Origin: Streptomyces sp. R41
Lineage (GTDB): Bacteria; Actinomycetota; Actinomycetes; Streptomycetales; Streptomycetaceae
DNA: 64,000 nucleotides
Assembly: GCF_041053055.1 (NCBI RefSeq)
Contig: NZ_CP163443.1
Location: forward strand, 10,213,001 to 10,277,000
Reading direction: 5' to 3'
Each line of letters starts with the position of its first letter. Within the stretch, counting starts at the first letter, position 1. The notes below the pieces were generated by a model. The model was given only the letters and a program-made list of their open reading frames with translations. It was not told the origin of the DNA and did no database searches. Both the position numbers and the translations under genes were made by a program. Below are positions 17,069 to 25,302 of the stretch, in pieces.

Positions 17069-17149
17069 CGGCCCCCCTACGCCGTCGACCCGGACGACGC
17101 GCGACGGCTGTGGACGCTGTCGGAGGTCTTGCTCGCCAACGCCCGCTGA
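17069..17149 (+). pseudogene. C-terminal scrap of a second SDR gene
   Basis: Just after the SDR stop codon, a different frame encodes PPYAVDPDDARRLWTLSEVL and ends in a natural stop. This looks like the C-terminus of another SDR (the D-x-x-x-ARRLWxLSE ending is common in retinol-dehydrogenase-like SDRs). No start or Rossmann part belongs to it, so it is probably a leftover of a deleted or recombined gene. Confidence 0.4.
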
Positions 17150-17253
17150 ACCGCCTGGCTGCCATTCCACGAGGTTGGACCGATCGGGTGGCGGCAGGTG
17201 GCTCTTCACGCGGTGTTCTCGTCGTTCGAAATGCCAGGCTTTCGGCGTCGGGT

Positions 17254-17259
17254 TAGCAT
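17254..17259 (+). promoter_or_regulatory. -10 box of a probable leaderless promoter
   Basis: TAGCAT ends 6 bases before the GTG start at 17266, and no ribosome site is present. A clear -35 was not recognised. Confidence 0.35.
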
Positions 17260-17265
17260 CGCGGC

Positions 17266-17733
17266 GTGATTACGGCCTGGTCGCCTTTCCGTACGCCACG
17301 GAGTCGCTCATCAGCGACTCCGTGGCGTGTGCTCGGACTGGGCCTGTTCCTCTTCGGTCTGCTGTACGCGCACGCCGTCAGCCCTGAGGCCACGGTGAGT
17401 CACCTTGCTGTGGGCGAGGGCGTGTCGGTATCCGGCGTTCATTTTGAGCTCGCCGCTCAGAACGAGAGCGTTGCGAGTGGCACGCCGGCTCGGCCGGCGG
17501 AAGAGAAGTCGGCGGGTCACCGGGACGGCCACGGACACCAGCATGCTGTCGAGGACTGCGCGCTCGGGCAGCCTCCGCAGAGCCCCGACGCAGCGGTGCC
17601 CTGTCTGTCTCCGCTGCACATGGCGAGCGGCGGCAACGAGATGCTTCGGCCGGTGCGGGCTGATCACGCCGCAGCGCGGGACGTCGTGGCCCCGATAACG
17701 CATGCGGCGGACTCCGCGGTTCTACGTATCTAG
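17266..17733 (+). CDS. Small membrane-anchored His-rich protein, possibly DUF6153-like
   Basis: The 155-aa product has one N-terminal hydrophobic helix ([18 protein letters not shown]), then a hydrophilic tail rich in His ([14 protein letters not shown]) with a second Cys (VPCLSPLH). This layout, with an [13 protein letters not shown] segment after the helix, fits small actinobacterial DUF6153-type proteins of unknown function; metal binding is a guess from the His/Cys content. The GTG start follows a -10-like TAGCAT. It stands alone ahead of the PLP-enzyme operon. Confidence 0.6.
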   Translation: MITAWSPFRTPRSRSSATPWRVLGLGLFLFGLLYAHAVSPEATVSHLAVGEGVSVSGVHFELAAQNESVASGTPARPAEEKSAGHRDGHGHQHAVEDCALGQPPQSPDAAVPCLSPLHMASGGNEMLRPVRADHAAARDVVAPITHAADSAVLRI

Positions 17734-18080
17734 GTCAGCGCTTCTCGAACCGGTCGACGCTTCCTCGGATGCACCGGCTCGGCTCAAGGCCGAGTTCGCG
17801 CCTGCCTCCGGGCGGCCGGTTCATGGCGTCTGACCTCCTGCGCATCGCGCTCTCCGGCACGGCGCGGGGATGGTCACGAGTCGTTCCCCCACTGATCCCC
17901 GTCCCGACCGCGAGTGTTCCGGCAGGGGCAGCCGCCGGGCGGAGGATCTGTGCCGCTCACCCCTGCCAGCCTTCGGACCCGTGCCTCCGGTCGGCTCCGG
18001 CCGACCCGCCGTGTGCCGCTTCCGCGGCGGCACACGAGACGGGCATCCGCACGCGTCCACACCGATCGAGAGCGAAACGC
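17734..18080 (+). other. Leader region of the PLP-enzyme/MFS operon
   Basis: This 347-bp gap stays open in the frame of the next gene but reads as low-complexity Pro/Arg/Ala sequence, so I treat it as untranslated. A 9-bp hairpin (GTGTGCCGC, loop of 7, GCGGCACAC) sits at 18011-18035, 46 bases before the ATG; it might act as an attenuator or terminator. No known riboswitch was recognised. Confidence 0.4.
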
Positions 18081-19190
18081 ATGCACTCCCTGACCACGAG
18101 TGATTTCACCCCCGTCGGCTCCAGCCTCCTGGGCCTCGTCGGCAACACCCCTGTCCTGCACGTGTCCCAGCCCTTCACCCCGTCCGACCGCGGCTTCTGG
18201 GCGAAGCTGGAGGGCTTCAACCCCGGTGGCATCAAGGACCGCCCCGGACTCCACATGGTCGAACGGGCCCGTACCCGCGGCGAGTTGCGGCCGGGCCGCC
18301 CGATCGTCGAGTCGACCAGCGGCACACTGGGCCTCGGTCTGGCCCTGGCCGCAATGGTGTACGGGCACCCCGTCACGCTCGTCACCGACCCGGGCCTCGA
18401 ACCCTCGATGACCAGGCTCCTCGTCGCCCACGGCGCCACCGTCGACGTGGTGTCGCAGCCGCACCCCACGGGCGGCTGGCAGCAGGCTCGCCGTGACCGG
18501 GTCGCCGAGCTGCTGACGGAGCATCGGGGAGCGTGGTCCCCGGATCAGTACAACAACCCCGACAACGTCGCCGCGTACACCCCGCTTGCTCTCGAACTCG
18601 CCTCGCAGATGGGCCACATCGACGTACTCGTCTGCAGTGTCGGTACCGGGGGCCACTCCGCGGGCATCTCCCGCGTGCTGCGCCAGCTCTGTCCGGGAAT
18701 GCGTCTGGTGGGCGTCGACACCATCGGCTCGACCATCTTCGGCCAGCCCGACCGGCCCCGACTCATGCGGGGACTCGGATCGAGTATCTATCCGCGCAAT
18801 GTCGCCTACGAGAACTTCTCCGAGGTGCATTGGGTGGCCCCGGCCGAATCGGTCTGGGCGTGCAGACAGCTGGCCGCCTCGCACTACGCCACGGGCGGCT
18901 GGAGCGTCGGTGCGGTCGCGCTGGTGGCCGGCTGGCTCGCCCGTACGACTCCTCCCAGCACCCGCGTCGTGGCGATCTTCCCGGACGGGCCCCAGCGCTA
19001 TCTGGAGACCGTCTACGACGACCAGTTCTGCGCCGAACACGGGCTGTTGCACGGGCCTCCGGCGCCCGAACCCGAGGTCGTGGGCCACCCGGACGAGAAG
19101 GAAGTCACCCGCTGGACGCGCTGCACCTCGGTCCTCGACCCACTCGCCGCGACGGCGGCGACGGTCGGCGTGGAAGGCGACGCGAAGTGA
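18081..19190 (+). CDS. PLP-dependent cysteine-synthase-family enzyme
   Basis: The 369-aa product is a fold-type II PLP enzyme. [10 protein letters not shown] opens the catalytic domain and [15 protein letters not shown] carries the PLP Lys52. [15 protein letters not shown] is the substrate-carboxylate loop and [14 protein letters not shown] the phosphate-binding loop. Relatives include O-acetylserine or O-phosphoserine sulfhydrylases and 2,3-diaminopropionate synthases (SbnA-like). The C-terminal tail (about 330-369) is longer than in CysK. The ATG at 18081 was chosen because conserved sequence starts here. Its last codon overlaps the start of the MFS gene (GTGA), so the two are translationally coupled. 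Its closeness to the graspetide genes suggests precursor supply, tailoring or immunity, none shown. Confidence 0.82.
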   Translation: MHSLTTSDFTPVGSSLLGLVGNTPVLHVSQPFTPSDRGFWAKLEGFNPGGIKDRPGLHMVERARTRGELRPGRPIVESTSGTLGLGLALAAMVYGHPVTLVTDPGLEPSMTRLLVAHGATVDVVSQPHPTGGWQQARRDRVAELLTEHRGAWSPDQYNNPDNVAAYTPLALELASQMGHIDVLVCSVGTGGHSAGISRVLRQLCPGMRLVGVDTIGSTIFGQPDRPRLMRGLGSSIYPRNVAYENFSEVHWVAPAESVWACRQLAASHYATGGWSVGAVALVAGWLARTTPPSTRVVAIFPDGPQRYLETVYDDQFCAEHGLLHGPPAPEPEVVGHPDEKEVTRWTRCTSVLDPLAATAATVGVEGDAK

Positions 19191-20557
19191 GGACGACGCT
19201 CGCGCAGGTCCGCTCGTACGACCGCAGCGTCCAGCTGCTCCTGGTGAACCAGTTCACCATCAATCTCGGTTTCTACATGCTGATGCCGTATCTCGCCCAG
19301 CATCTGTCCGGCACTCTCGGCCTGGCCGGCTGGCTGGTCGGACTCGTCCTGGGCGTACGGAACTTCAGCCAGCAGGGCATGTTCCTCGTCGGCGGTACGC
19401 TCGCCGACCGTTTCGGCTACAAACCCCTGATCGTCGCCGGATGCGTGCTGCGTACGGTGGGCTTCGCCGCGCTCGGGCTGGTCGACTCGGTCCCGGCGCT
19501 GGTCGCGGCCTCGGCAGCGGCCGGCTTCGCGGGCGCTCTGTTCAACCCGGCTGTACGCGCCTACCTCGCCGCCGACGCGGGCGAGCGCCGCGTCGAGGCC
19601 TTCGCCCTCTTCAACGTCTTCTATCAGGCGGGCATTCTGCTCGGACCGCTGGTCGGGATGGTACTGACCGGCTTCGACTTCCGTTTCACCTGCCTCGTCT
19701 CGGCAGCGATCTTCGCGTTGCTGAGCGCGGTGCAGATCCGCGCCCTCCCCGCCCGCAAGGCGGACCACGCCGTGGACGCGGACGCCGGTGACCGCAAGAG
19801 CGTGCCGGCGCAGTGGCGAGGCATCGTGCGCAACCGCGCGTTCCTCCTTTTCGCCATGGCCATGATCGGCTCGTACGTCCTGTCCTTCCAGGTCTATCTG
19901 GCGCTGCCGCTGGAGGTACGACGCCTGGGCGGCGAAGGGGAGTTCGGGACGGCGGCCGTCGCGCTGCTCTTCGCGGCCTCGGGACTGCTCACGATCTTCG
20001 GACAGACTCGCGTGACCGCGTGGTGCAAAGCACGGCTGGAGCCCGGTCAGGCCCTGGCCTGGGGGCTGTTGGGCATGGGTTTGGCCTTCGTGCCGCTGCT
20101 CGCGGCCACGGTCGTGCCCGTGCCTGACGAACAGGTCGGGCGCCGGCTGCTCGCCGCCCTGCCGCCGACACTGGCGGCGCTGCTCCTCGCAATGGGCACG
20201 ATGATCGCGTACCCCTTCGAGATGGACACGATCGTCCGCCTCTCCGGGGACCGCCTCGTCGCCACTCACTACGGGCTCTACAACACCATCTGCGGGATCG
20301 GCATCACGCTGGGCAACCTGCTCACCGGAGCGGCCCTCGACGCCGCCCGGGCGGCCGGCATGTCCGCACTGCCATGGCTCGTGCTGTTCGTCCTGGGCGT
20401 GGTGTGTGCCGCGTTCCTCCATGGCCTGTATCGGGCCGGTCTTATGGCAACCATGGCCGCTGAGCCCGCGTCCGTCACTGCGGAGGGAACCTCCCTGCTT
20501 CAGCGAGGAGAGCAAGTCGAAGTCGCCGGGAACTCTCCTGGGATGGTGGGGCGTTGA
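19187..20557 (+). CDS. MFS transporter
   Basis: The 456-aa product has 11-12 hydrophobic helices in two halves joined by a charged loop ([16 protein letters not shown]). The MFS signature between helices 2 and 3 is [16 protein letters not shown] (G-x-x-x-DRFGxK/R). It resembles drug or amino-acid efflux permeases. The GTG start overlaps the stop of the PLP-enzyme gene by 4 bp and has GGAAGG nearby. It is the only transporter in the graspetide neighbourhood and could export the peptide or a product of the PLP enzyme. Confidence 0.85.
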   Translation: MRTTLAQVRSYDRSVQLLLVNQFTINLGFYMLMPYLAQHLSGTLGLAGWLVGLVLGVRNFSQQGMFLVGGTLADRFGYKPLIVAGCVLRTVGFAALGLVDSVPALVAASAAAGFAGALFNPAVRAYLAADAGERRVEAFALFNVFYQAGILLGPLVGMVLTGFDFRFTCLVSAAIFALLSAVQIRALPARKADHAVDADAGDRKSVPAQWRGIVRNRAFLLFAMAMIGSYVLSFQVYLALPLEVRRLGGEGEFGTAAVALLFAASGLLTIFGQTRVTAWCKARLEPGQALAWGLLGMGLAFVPLLAATVVPVPDEQVGRRLLAALPPTLAALLLAMGTMIAYPFEMDTIVRLSGDRLVATHYGLYNTICGIGITLGNLLTGAALDAARAAGMSALPWLVLFVLGVVCAAFLHGLYRAGLMATMAAEPASVTAEGTSLLQRGEQVEVAGNSPGMVGR

Positions 20558-20752
20558 GGTCACTGAGGATGAAGCATTGGCCGAAGCTTTTGGCCGGGAC
20601 CAAGCAGACACACGAGCAATACGGCAATAGGCAAGCTTGAAACGACGCGATGTGATGACCTTCACCCCGATGTGGCGGAAAGTGATGAATTCCTTACGGC
20701 CATGACACGTACGGGTGGACGTAGAGCATCGTGAAACCGGGGAGGATTTTTC

Positions 20753-20944
20753 ATGCGACCGTTCACCCTCAACTACGCCATGCCCACGGGGCAGTCGGCC
20801 GCAGTAACCCCGTACCACTTCGATGTGGCGCTGCAGTTGAACGTCCTGCCCGACGGCCGCCCGGCCGTCAGCGACCGTGCGCTCCTGATGGCCACCGGTA
20901 CCACGACGTCCACGGCCGGCTCCCAGACGCACTTCGACGACTGA
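20753..20944 (+). CDS. Graspetide (ATP-grasp-modified RiPP) precursor peptide
   Basis: This 63-aa peptide matches the actinobacterial ATP-grasp target family. It has an N-terminal PFTLNYA motif (residues 3-9), a middle LQLNVLPDGRPAVSD segment (28-41) probably recognised by the maturase, and a Thr/Ser-rich C-terminus ending THFDD (59-63). In the presumed core (about 47-63) the only acidic residues are Asp62 and Asp63; hydroxyl donors are Thr48, 50, 51, 52, 54 and 59, and Ser53 and 57. At most two side-chain ester links are therefore possible within the core. A strong GGGGAGGA site precedes the ATG, fitting high expression. The maturase gene starts 15 bp downstream. Confidence 0.88.
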   Translation: MRPFTLNYAMPTGQSAAVTPYHFDVALQLNVLPDGRPAVSDRALLMATGTTTSTAGSQTHFDD

Positions 20945-20959
20945 CGGCCGCCCGCGCGC

Positions 20960-21913
20960 ATGACCGTACTCATTCTCACGGCCGAGCAGGACGTCACCGC
21001 CGACATGGTGGTGGCCCAACTGCACGAGCGGGGCGTGCCCATGGTGCGCCTCGACCCCGCCGACCTGCCGGGCAAAGCGGTGCTGTCCGCCGACTACGCC
21101 CACGGTGACTTCGACGGCTATCTGTCGGTCAACGGCCACGTGCTCAGCATGGGCGGTCTGCGATCCGTGTGGGTGCGCCGGCCGGGGGAGCCGGCCGCCC
21201 ACGCCGCCGAGCCCTCGCCCTGGCTCACCGCCGAGACCCGACAGGCCCTGTTCGGCATGCTCTACTCCGCATCGACCCGCTGGATGAACCATCCGCGCCG
21301 CGCCGAGCAGGCCCGGCACAAACCCTGGCAGCTGCGGGTCGCCCACAGCAGCGGCTTCGCGGTGCCGCCCACCATCATCACGACCGCCCCGCGCGTGGCC
21401 CAGGAGTTCGTCGAGGAGTACCGGGAAGTGGTGGTGAAGTCGGCTTCGGGGCCTCCGCCCGGCGAGCCGCCGGTGGCCCTGCCGACCACGCTCATCGGAC
21501 CCGACGCGGACTTCTCCGGCGTCGCGGCCGGCCCCGCGCTGCTGCAGCAGTACATACCCAAGCGTGCCGACATCCGGCTGACCAGCATCGGCCCCCGCAT
21601 GTTCGCCGCCAGGAAGGCCGCCGTGCCCGGACAGGTCGACGGGCGGTTCGGCGACACCGGACACGCCTGGGAGGCCATCGCCGTGCCCGGCCGCATCGCC
21701 CGCTCGGTCCACGAGTACCTCGCCTTCACCGGACTCGCCTACGCCGCCTTCGACTTCGCCGAGGACGAGGACGGCGTCTGGTGGTTCCTGGAGGGCAACC
21801 AGGGAGGCCAGTTCGGCTTCATCGAGCTGGAGACGGGACAGCCCATAGCCGACGCGGTCGCCGAGTGGCTGTCGCAGCGAAGACCCGCGCACCGTATCCC
21901 GGAGGGGCACTGA
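20960..21913 (+). CDS. tgmB: ATP-grasp ribosomal peptide maturase (SAV_5884 type)
   Basis: The 317-aa product is an ATP-grasp ligase of the MvdD/TgmB kind. The N-terminal pre-ATP-grasp domain contains RLDPADLPGKA. The central part has EFVEEYREVVVKS, whose Lys would bind ATP, and QQYIPKRADIRLT. The C-terminal metal- and phosphate-binding strand is WWFLEGNQGGQFGFIE, followed by TGQPIADAVAEWL. Such enzymes phosphorylate Asp/Glu side chains and join them to Ser/Thr (ester) or Lys (amide) side chains of the precursor. With a Thr/Ser-rich, Lys-free core here, esters are expected. No methyltransferase gene, common beside this family, lies next to it. Confidence 0.88.
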   Translation: MTVLILTAEQDVTADMVVAQLHERGVPMVRLDPADLPGKAVLSADYAHGDFDGYLSVNGHVLSMGGLRSVWVRRPGEPAAHAAEPSPWLTAETRQALFGMLYSASTRWMNHPRRAEQARHKPWQLRVAHSSGFAVPPTIITTAPRVAQEFVEEYREVVVKSASGPPPGEPPVALPTTLIGPDADFSGVAAGPALLQQYIPKRADIRLTSIGPRMFAARKAAVPGQVDGRFGDTGHAWEAIAVPGRIARSVHEYLAFTGLAYAAFDFAEDEDGVWWFLEGNQGGQFGFIELETGQPIADAVAEWLSQRRPAHRIPEGH

Positions 21914-22014
21914 CACTCCTTCACCACAGTTCCGGGACCGGCAGGCGGCCTTGCCCGTTTGGCGCGAATGGCACTGTTGCTCACGGGCTTTGAGATGCGT
22001 AAGCGTGCTCTGTC

Positions 22015-25000
22015 ATGGAACGTGACCGGAGCAGCACCGCTCTTCCCCTCTCCCGCCGTCAACTGCTCGCCGCAGCAGGCGTCGCCGGGGCCGCCACCGC
22101 CCTCGGCACGGCCCCGGCGAAGGCCCGGACCAGCGCCGGTCTCTCGCTCTCCTTCACTCGGGCCACCAACGGTTCGGCGACACTCTCACCCGCGGGCGAC
22201 CGGTTGATCGCCGAGCTGCAGAACGTCCTGTGGTCGCTCCCGCGCACCGGCGGCCGTGCCGTACCCCTGACCCCGGCCGACCTGGAACCGAACAGGCCCA
22301 CGCACTCCCCGGACGGCAAGCTCATCGCGTTCTGCGCGTACCGGGGCGGCGGCTTCCACGTGTGGACGATGCGCCCCGACGGATCGGACCTGCGCCGTCG
22401 CACCGACGGGCCCTGGGACGACCGGGGCCCGGCCTGGTCACCCGACGGCACCCGTATCGCCTTCGCCTCCGAGCGCTGCGGCGACCCGGTGCAGGGCAGC
22501 CCGTACCGCATCCACGTCCTGGACCTCAACAGCGGCGAACTCACCCGCGTCACCGGGCTCTTTGGGCAGGACGGGCCCCTGCAGGACGGTCCCTGGGAGG
22601 ACTTCGACCCCACCTGGTCGCCGGACGGGAAGCGCATCCTGTTCGTGCGGGCCAAGGCAGTGACCACACCTTTCGGACTGGGCGTGGACGCCCGCACCGT
22701 GGCCGCAGTACCGGCCGACGGTGCGGGCCCGGTCGCCCTCGAGCACACCGAGACCGAGGCCGCGCAGGTCATGACCCCGGCCCTCGCCCGGGACGGCCGC
22801 CGTCTGGCCTATCTGCGGACCACGGCATCACCCAACGGCTCCTGCACCCTCGTCGTCGACGGCAAGCCGGTCGCCGTGGCCGGAGACATCGCTCCCGTAC
22901 CTCCTCGCTGGACCGCGGCGGGGGAGCTCCTTCTGACAGTGGACGGCCACTTCACGCTCCTACGCCCCGAGAAGCCGGGGGAGGCGGAGCCGATCGCCTT
23001 CGAGGGCGTGCTGCCCGTCGAGCGGCCGCGGTACCAAGTCAAGGAGTACGACCTCGGCGACGCGCGTGTGCGCCCGGTGCGGGGCATCCACCTGCCCGCG
23101 CTGTCCCCCGACGGCCGGCGCGTCGCCTTCGCCGCCCTCAACTCGCTGTGGCTGGCGGACACTTCGGGCGGCCGTGCGCCCGAGCGGCTCCGGCAGTCAC
23201 CGGCCACCCGCTACCTCCTCGCACCGGTCTGGGCGCGTGACGGACGGTCGCTCGTGTACGCCGACGACCGCGACGGACTGCTCGGGGTGTACCGGCGGGA
23301 TCTCGATACCGGTGAGGAGACCGCGCTCGCGACGGGCGGGCGGGTGCATCCGGTGCTGTCGCCGGACGGCGAGCGGCTTGCCTGCCTCGACATGACGGGG
23401 CGGCTCGTCGTGCGCGAGCTGAGCGCGGGCACGGAACGCGTGCTGGTGACGCCGCTCGGCGGGGGCGGGCTGCCCGGCCGTCCGAGCTGGTCGCCCGACG
23501 GCCGGTACATCGCGTTGTGCGACCGCAATCGCCTCAACCTGCGCTTCCGCGAGGGCTACAACGTCATCCGGATCGTCGACACGACGACCGGTGCCGACCG
23601 CCTGCACGCCGTCGCGCCTCATGTCTCCCTCGCCGACCGCTACGACTCCGGGCCGGTCTGGTCACCCGACGGGCGCTGGATGGCCGTAGTCGTCGAATCC
23701 GCGCTGTGCCTGCTGCCCGTCGCCGCCGACGGCACACCGCAGGGCGAACCGCGCACCCTCACCACCGAACCGGCCGACCACCCCTCGTGGTCCGCGGACT
23801 CCAAGACGCTGCTGTATCTGTCGGGCGGCCGCCTGAGACTGATCGGCGTCGACGGACGGGACGCCCGCACCGTGCGTGTCCCGGTCGACCGGCGGGGCTC
23901 CGTCCCCGTCGACACCGTGGTGCACGCCGGACGGCTGTGGGACGGCACCGGCGATGTGGTGCGCGAGGACGTCGACATCGTCGTACGAGGTGGCCGCATC
24001 GACTCCGTCGAACCGCACCGGGCCGCCCGCCGCGACGCACGGCGGCGGGTCGACGCCTCGAACCGCACCGTCGTCCCCGGGCTGTGGGACACCCACACCC
24101 ACCCGTGGCAGAGCACCTACGGCGGACGCCAGACCGTCGGCCAGCTGACGTACGGGATCACCACCGCCGTGTCCCTCGGCGGCTTCGCGTACGAACAGGC
24201 CCGCATTCGCGAGGCGGTGGCAAGCGGCGAGCTCGCCGGACCCCGGCTGCTGACGACCGGCGAACTGCTCGACGGATCCCGCGTCGCGTACAGCATGGGG
24301 CGGGCCCACCGCACCAGGGACGGGCTGCGACGCTCGCTGGAACGGGGTGCAGCGCTGGACTGGGACTTCGTCAAGACCTATGTGCGGGCGCCGGGTTGGG
24401 TGATGGAGGAGGCCGCGCGGTTCGCTCACGAGCGCCTCGGGGTCCGCTCGGGAAGCCACCTCCTGTCTCTGGGCGTCCAGCTGGGGCAGGATCTGACGAC
24501 CCATCTGCAAGCCACGCAGCGCGCCGAGTTCGGGCACGCGATCACCGCGACCGGGCGCGCCTACGACGATGTGGTGGAGATATACAGCGCCCGGGGCGTC
24601 AACTTCGCCCTGATCGCCACGCCGTTCACCTCCGCCCCGCTGCTCGGCGCCGATCCCGCTCTCGGCGACGACCCCCGTGTCACCGTCGTGATGCCGCCCT
24701 GGGACTCCGCCGCGGTACGGCAGTCGGCGGGCGTGCCGCCCACGGCGGCCCAACTGGCCACGCTGCGCACGGAGACCGACATCTACCGGCGTGTGCTGGC
24801 CGCGGGCGGTCTCGTCGCCCTCGGCACGGACCAGCCGCTCGTCCCCGTCGGGCTCTCCCTGCACCTGGGCCTGCGCGCCCTGCACCGCGGCGGACTGTCC
24901 CCGGCGGGGGCCCTGCGCACCGTGACCGTGCTGCCGGCCCGCCTGTTCGGAGTCGACCGTGACCTGGGCACTGTGGAGCCGGGGAAGCTGGCCGACCTGA

Positions 25001-25203
25001 CCGTGGTGGACGGCGACCCGTTCACCGACTTCGACACACTCCTGCGCACGGTGTCGGTGCTCAGGGGAGGGACACCCTACGAGACGGCTGACCTGGTGGC
25101 CGCGTTCGAGCCGTCGTCGCGGCCCGCGGCGACACGCGACGACTGGCTCGAAGTCGGGCGGCTCATGCGGAGGGACGGCTGCTGCGGCTCGGAATCACTC
25201 TGA
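22015..25203 (+). CDS. Secreted beta-propeller (TolB/PD40-like) amidohydrolase
   Basis: The 1062-aa product starts with a twin-arginine signal (SRRQLLAAAGVAGAATALG). Repeated PD40/TolB blades cover about 45-640 (for example WSPDGTRIAFAS, WSPDGKRILFV, WSPDGRYIALC, WSPDGRWMAVV). An amidohydrolase domain fills about 650-1040, with VVPGLWDTHTHPW carrying the metal-binding His694 and His696, and SGSHLLSLG and ALGTDQPLVPVG later. This fusion occurs in actinobacteria and proteobacteria, where the enzyme part is imidazolonepropionase- or dipeptidase-like; the substrate is unknown. The final CCGSE tail has paired Cys. It appears to be a single gene. Confidence 0.87.
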   Translation: MERDRSSTALPLSRRQLLAAAGVAGAATALGTAPAKARTSAGLSLSFTRATNGSATLSPAGDRLIAELQNVLWSLPRTGGRAVPLTPADLEPNRPTHSPDGKLIAFCAYRGGGFHVWTMRPDGSDLRRRTDGPWDDRGPAWSPDGTRIAFASERCGDPVQGSPYRIHVLDLNSGELTRVTGLFGQDGPLQDGPWEDFDPTWSPDGKRILFVRAKAVTTPFGLGVDARTVAAVPADGAGPVALEHTETEAAQVMTPALARDGRRLAYLRTTASPNGSCTLVVDGKPVAVAGDIAPVPPRWTAAGELLLTVDGHFTLLRPEKPGEAEPIAFEGVLPVERPRYQVKEYDLGDARVRPVRGIHLPALSPDGRRVAFAALNSLWLADTSGGRAPERLRQSPATRYLLAPVWARDGRSLVYADDRDGLLGVYRRDLDTGEETALATGGRVHPVLSPDGERLACLDMTGRLVVRELSAGTERVLVTPLGGGGLPGRPSWSPDGRYIALCDRNRLNLRFREGYNVIRIVDTTTGADRLHAVAPHVSLADRYDSGPVWSPDGRWMAVVVESALCLLPVAADGTPQGEPRTLTTEPADHPSWSADSKTLLYLSGGRLRLIGVDGRDARTVRVPVDRRGSVPVDTVVHAGRLWDGTGDVVREDVDIVVRGGRIDSVEPHRAARRDARRRVDASNRTVVPGLWDTHTHPWQSTYGGRQTVGQLTYGITTAVSLGGFAYEQARIREAVASGELAGPRLLTTGELLDGSRVAYSMGRAHRTRDGLRRSLERGAALDWDFVKTYVRAPGWVMEEAARFAHERLGVRSGSHLLSLGVQLGQDLTTHLQATQRAEFGHAITATGRAYDDVVEIYSARGVNFALIATPFTSAPLLGADPALGDDPRVTVVMPPWDSAAVRQSAGVPPTAAQLATLRTETDIYRRVLAAGGLVALGTDQPLVPVGLSLHLGLRALHRGGLSPAGALRTVTVLPARLFGVDRDLGTVEPGKLADLTVVDGDPFTDFDTLLRTVSVLRGGTPYETADLVAAFEPSSRPAATRDDWLEVGRLMRRDGCCGSESL

Positions 25204-25264
25204 GGCCGGCCGAAGGGCGTGGATCGGGGTTCACTCTCGAGCCGCCCAACTGGAGCGTATTCGC

Positions 25265-25302
25265 GATCACTTCGGATCCGTTGTCGCTTCGGATCCGTGA
25301 TC
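25265..25302. terminator. Bidirectional terminator between convergent genes
   Basis: GATCAC pairs with GTGATC and GGATCCG with CGGATCC, separated by a 3-base bulge and a 9-base loop, in the gap between the convergent amidohydrolase and pseudokinase genes. Confidence 0.55.

Noticed and set aside
17769..18080. N-terminal extension of the PLP enzyme
   Set aside because: The extension is Pro/Arg/Ala-rich low-complexity sequence, and family similarity starts at the ATG at 18081.
19013..21916. 967-codon minus-strand frame across the MFS and graspetide genes
   Set aside because: Spans several real genes on the other strand with shadow composition.
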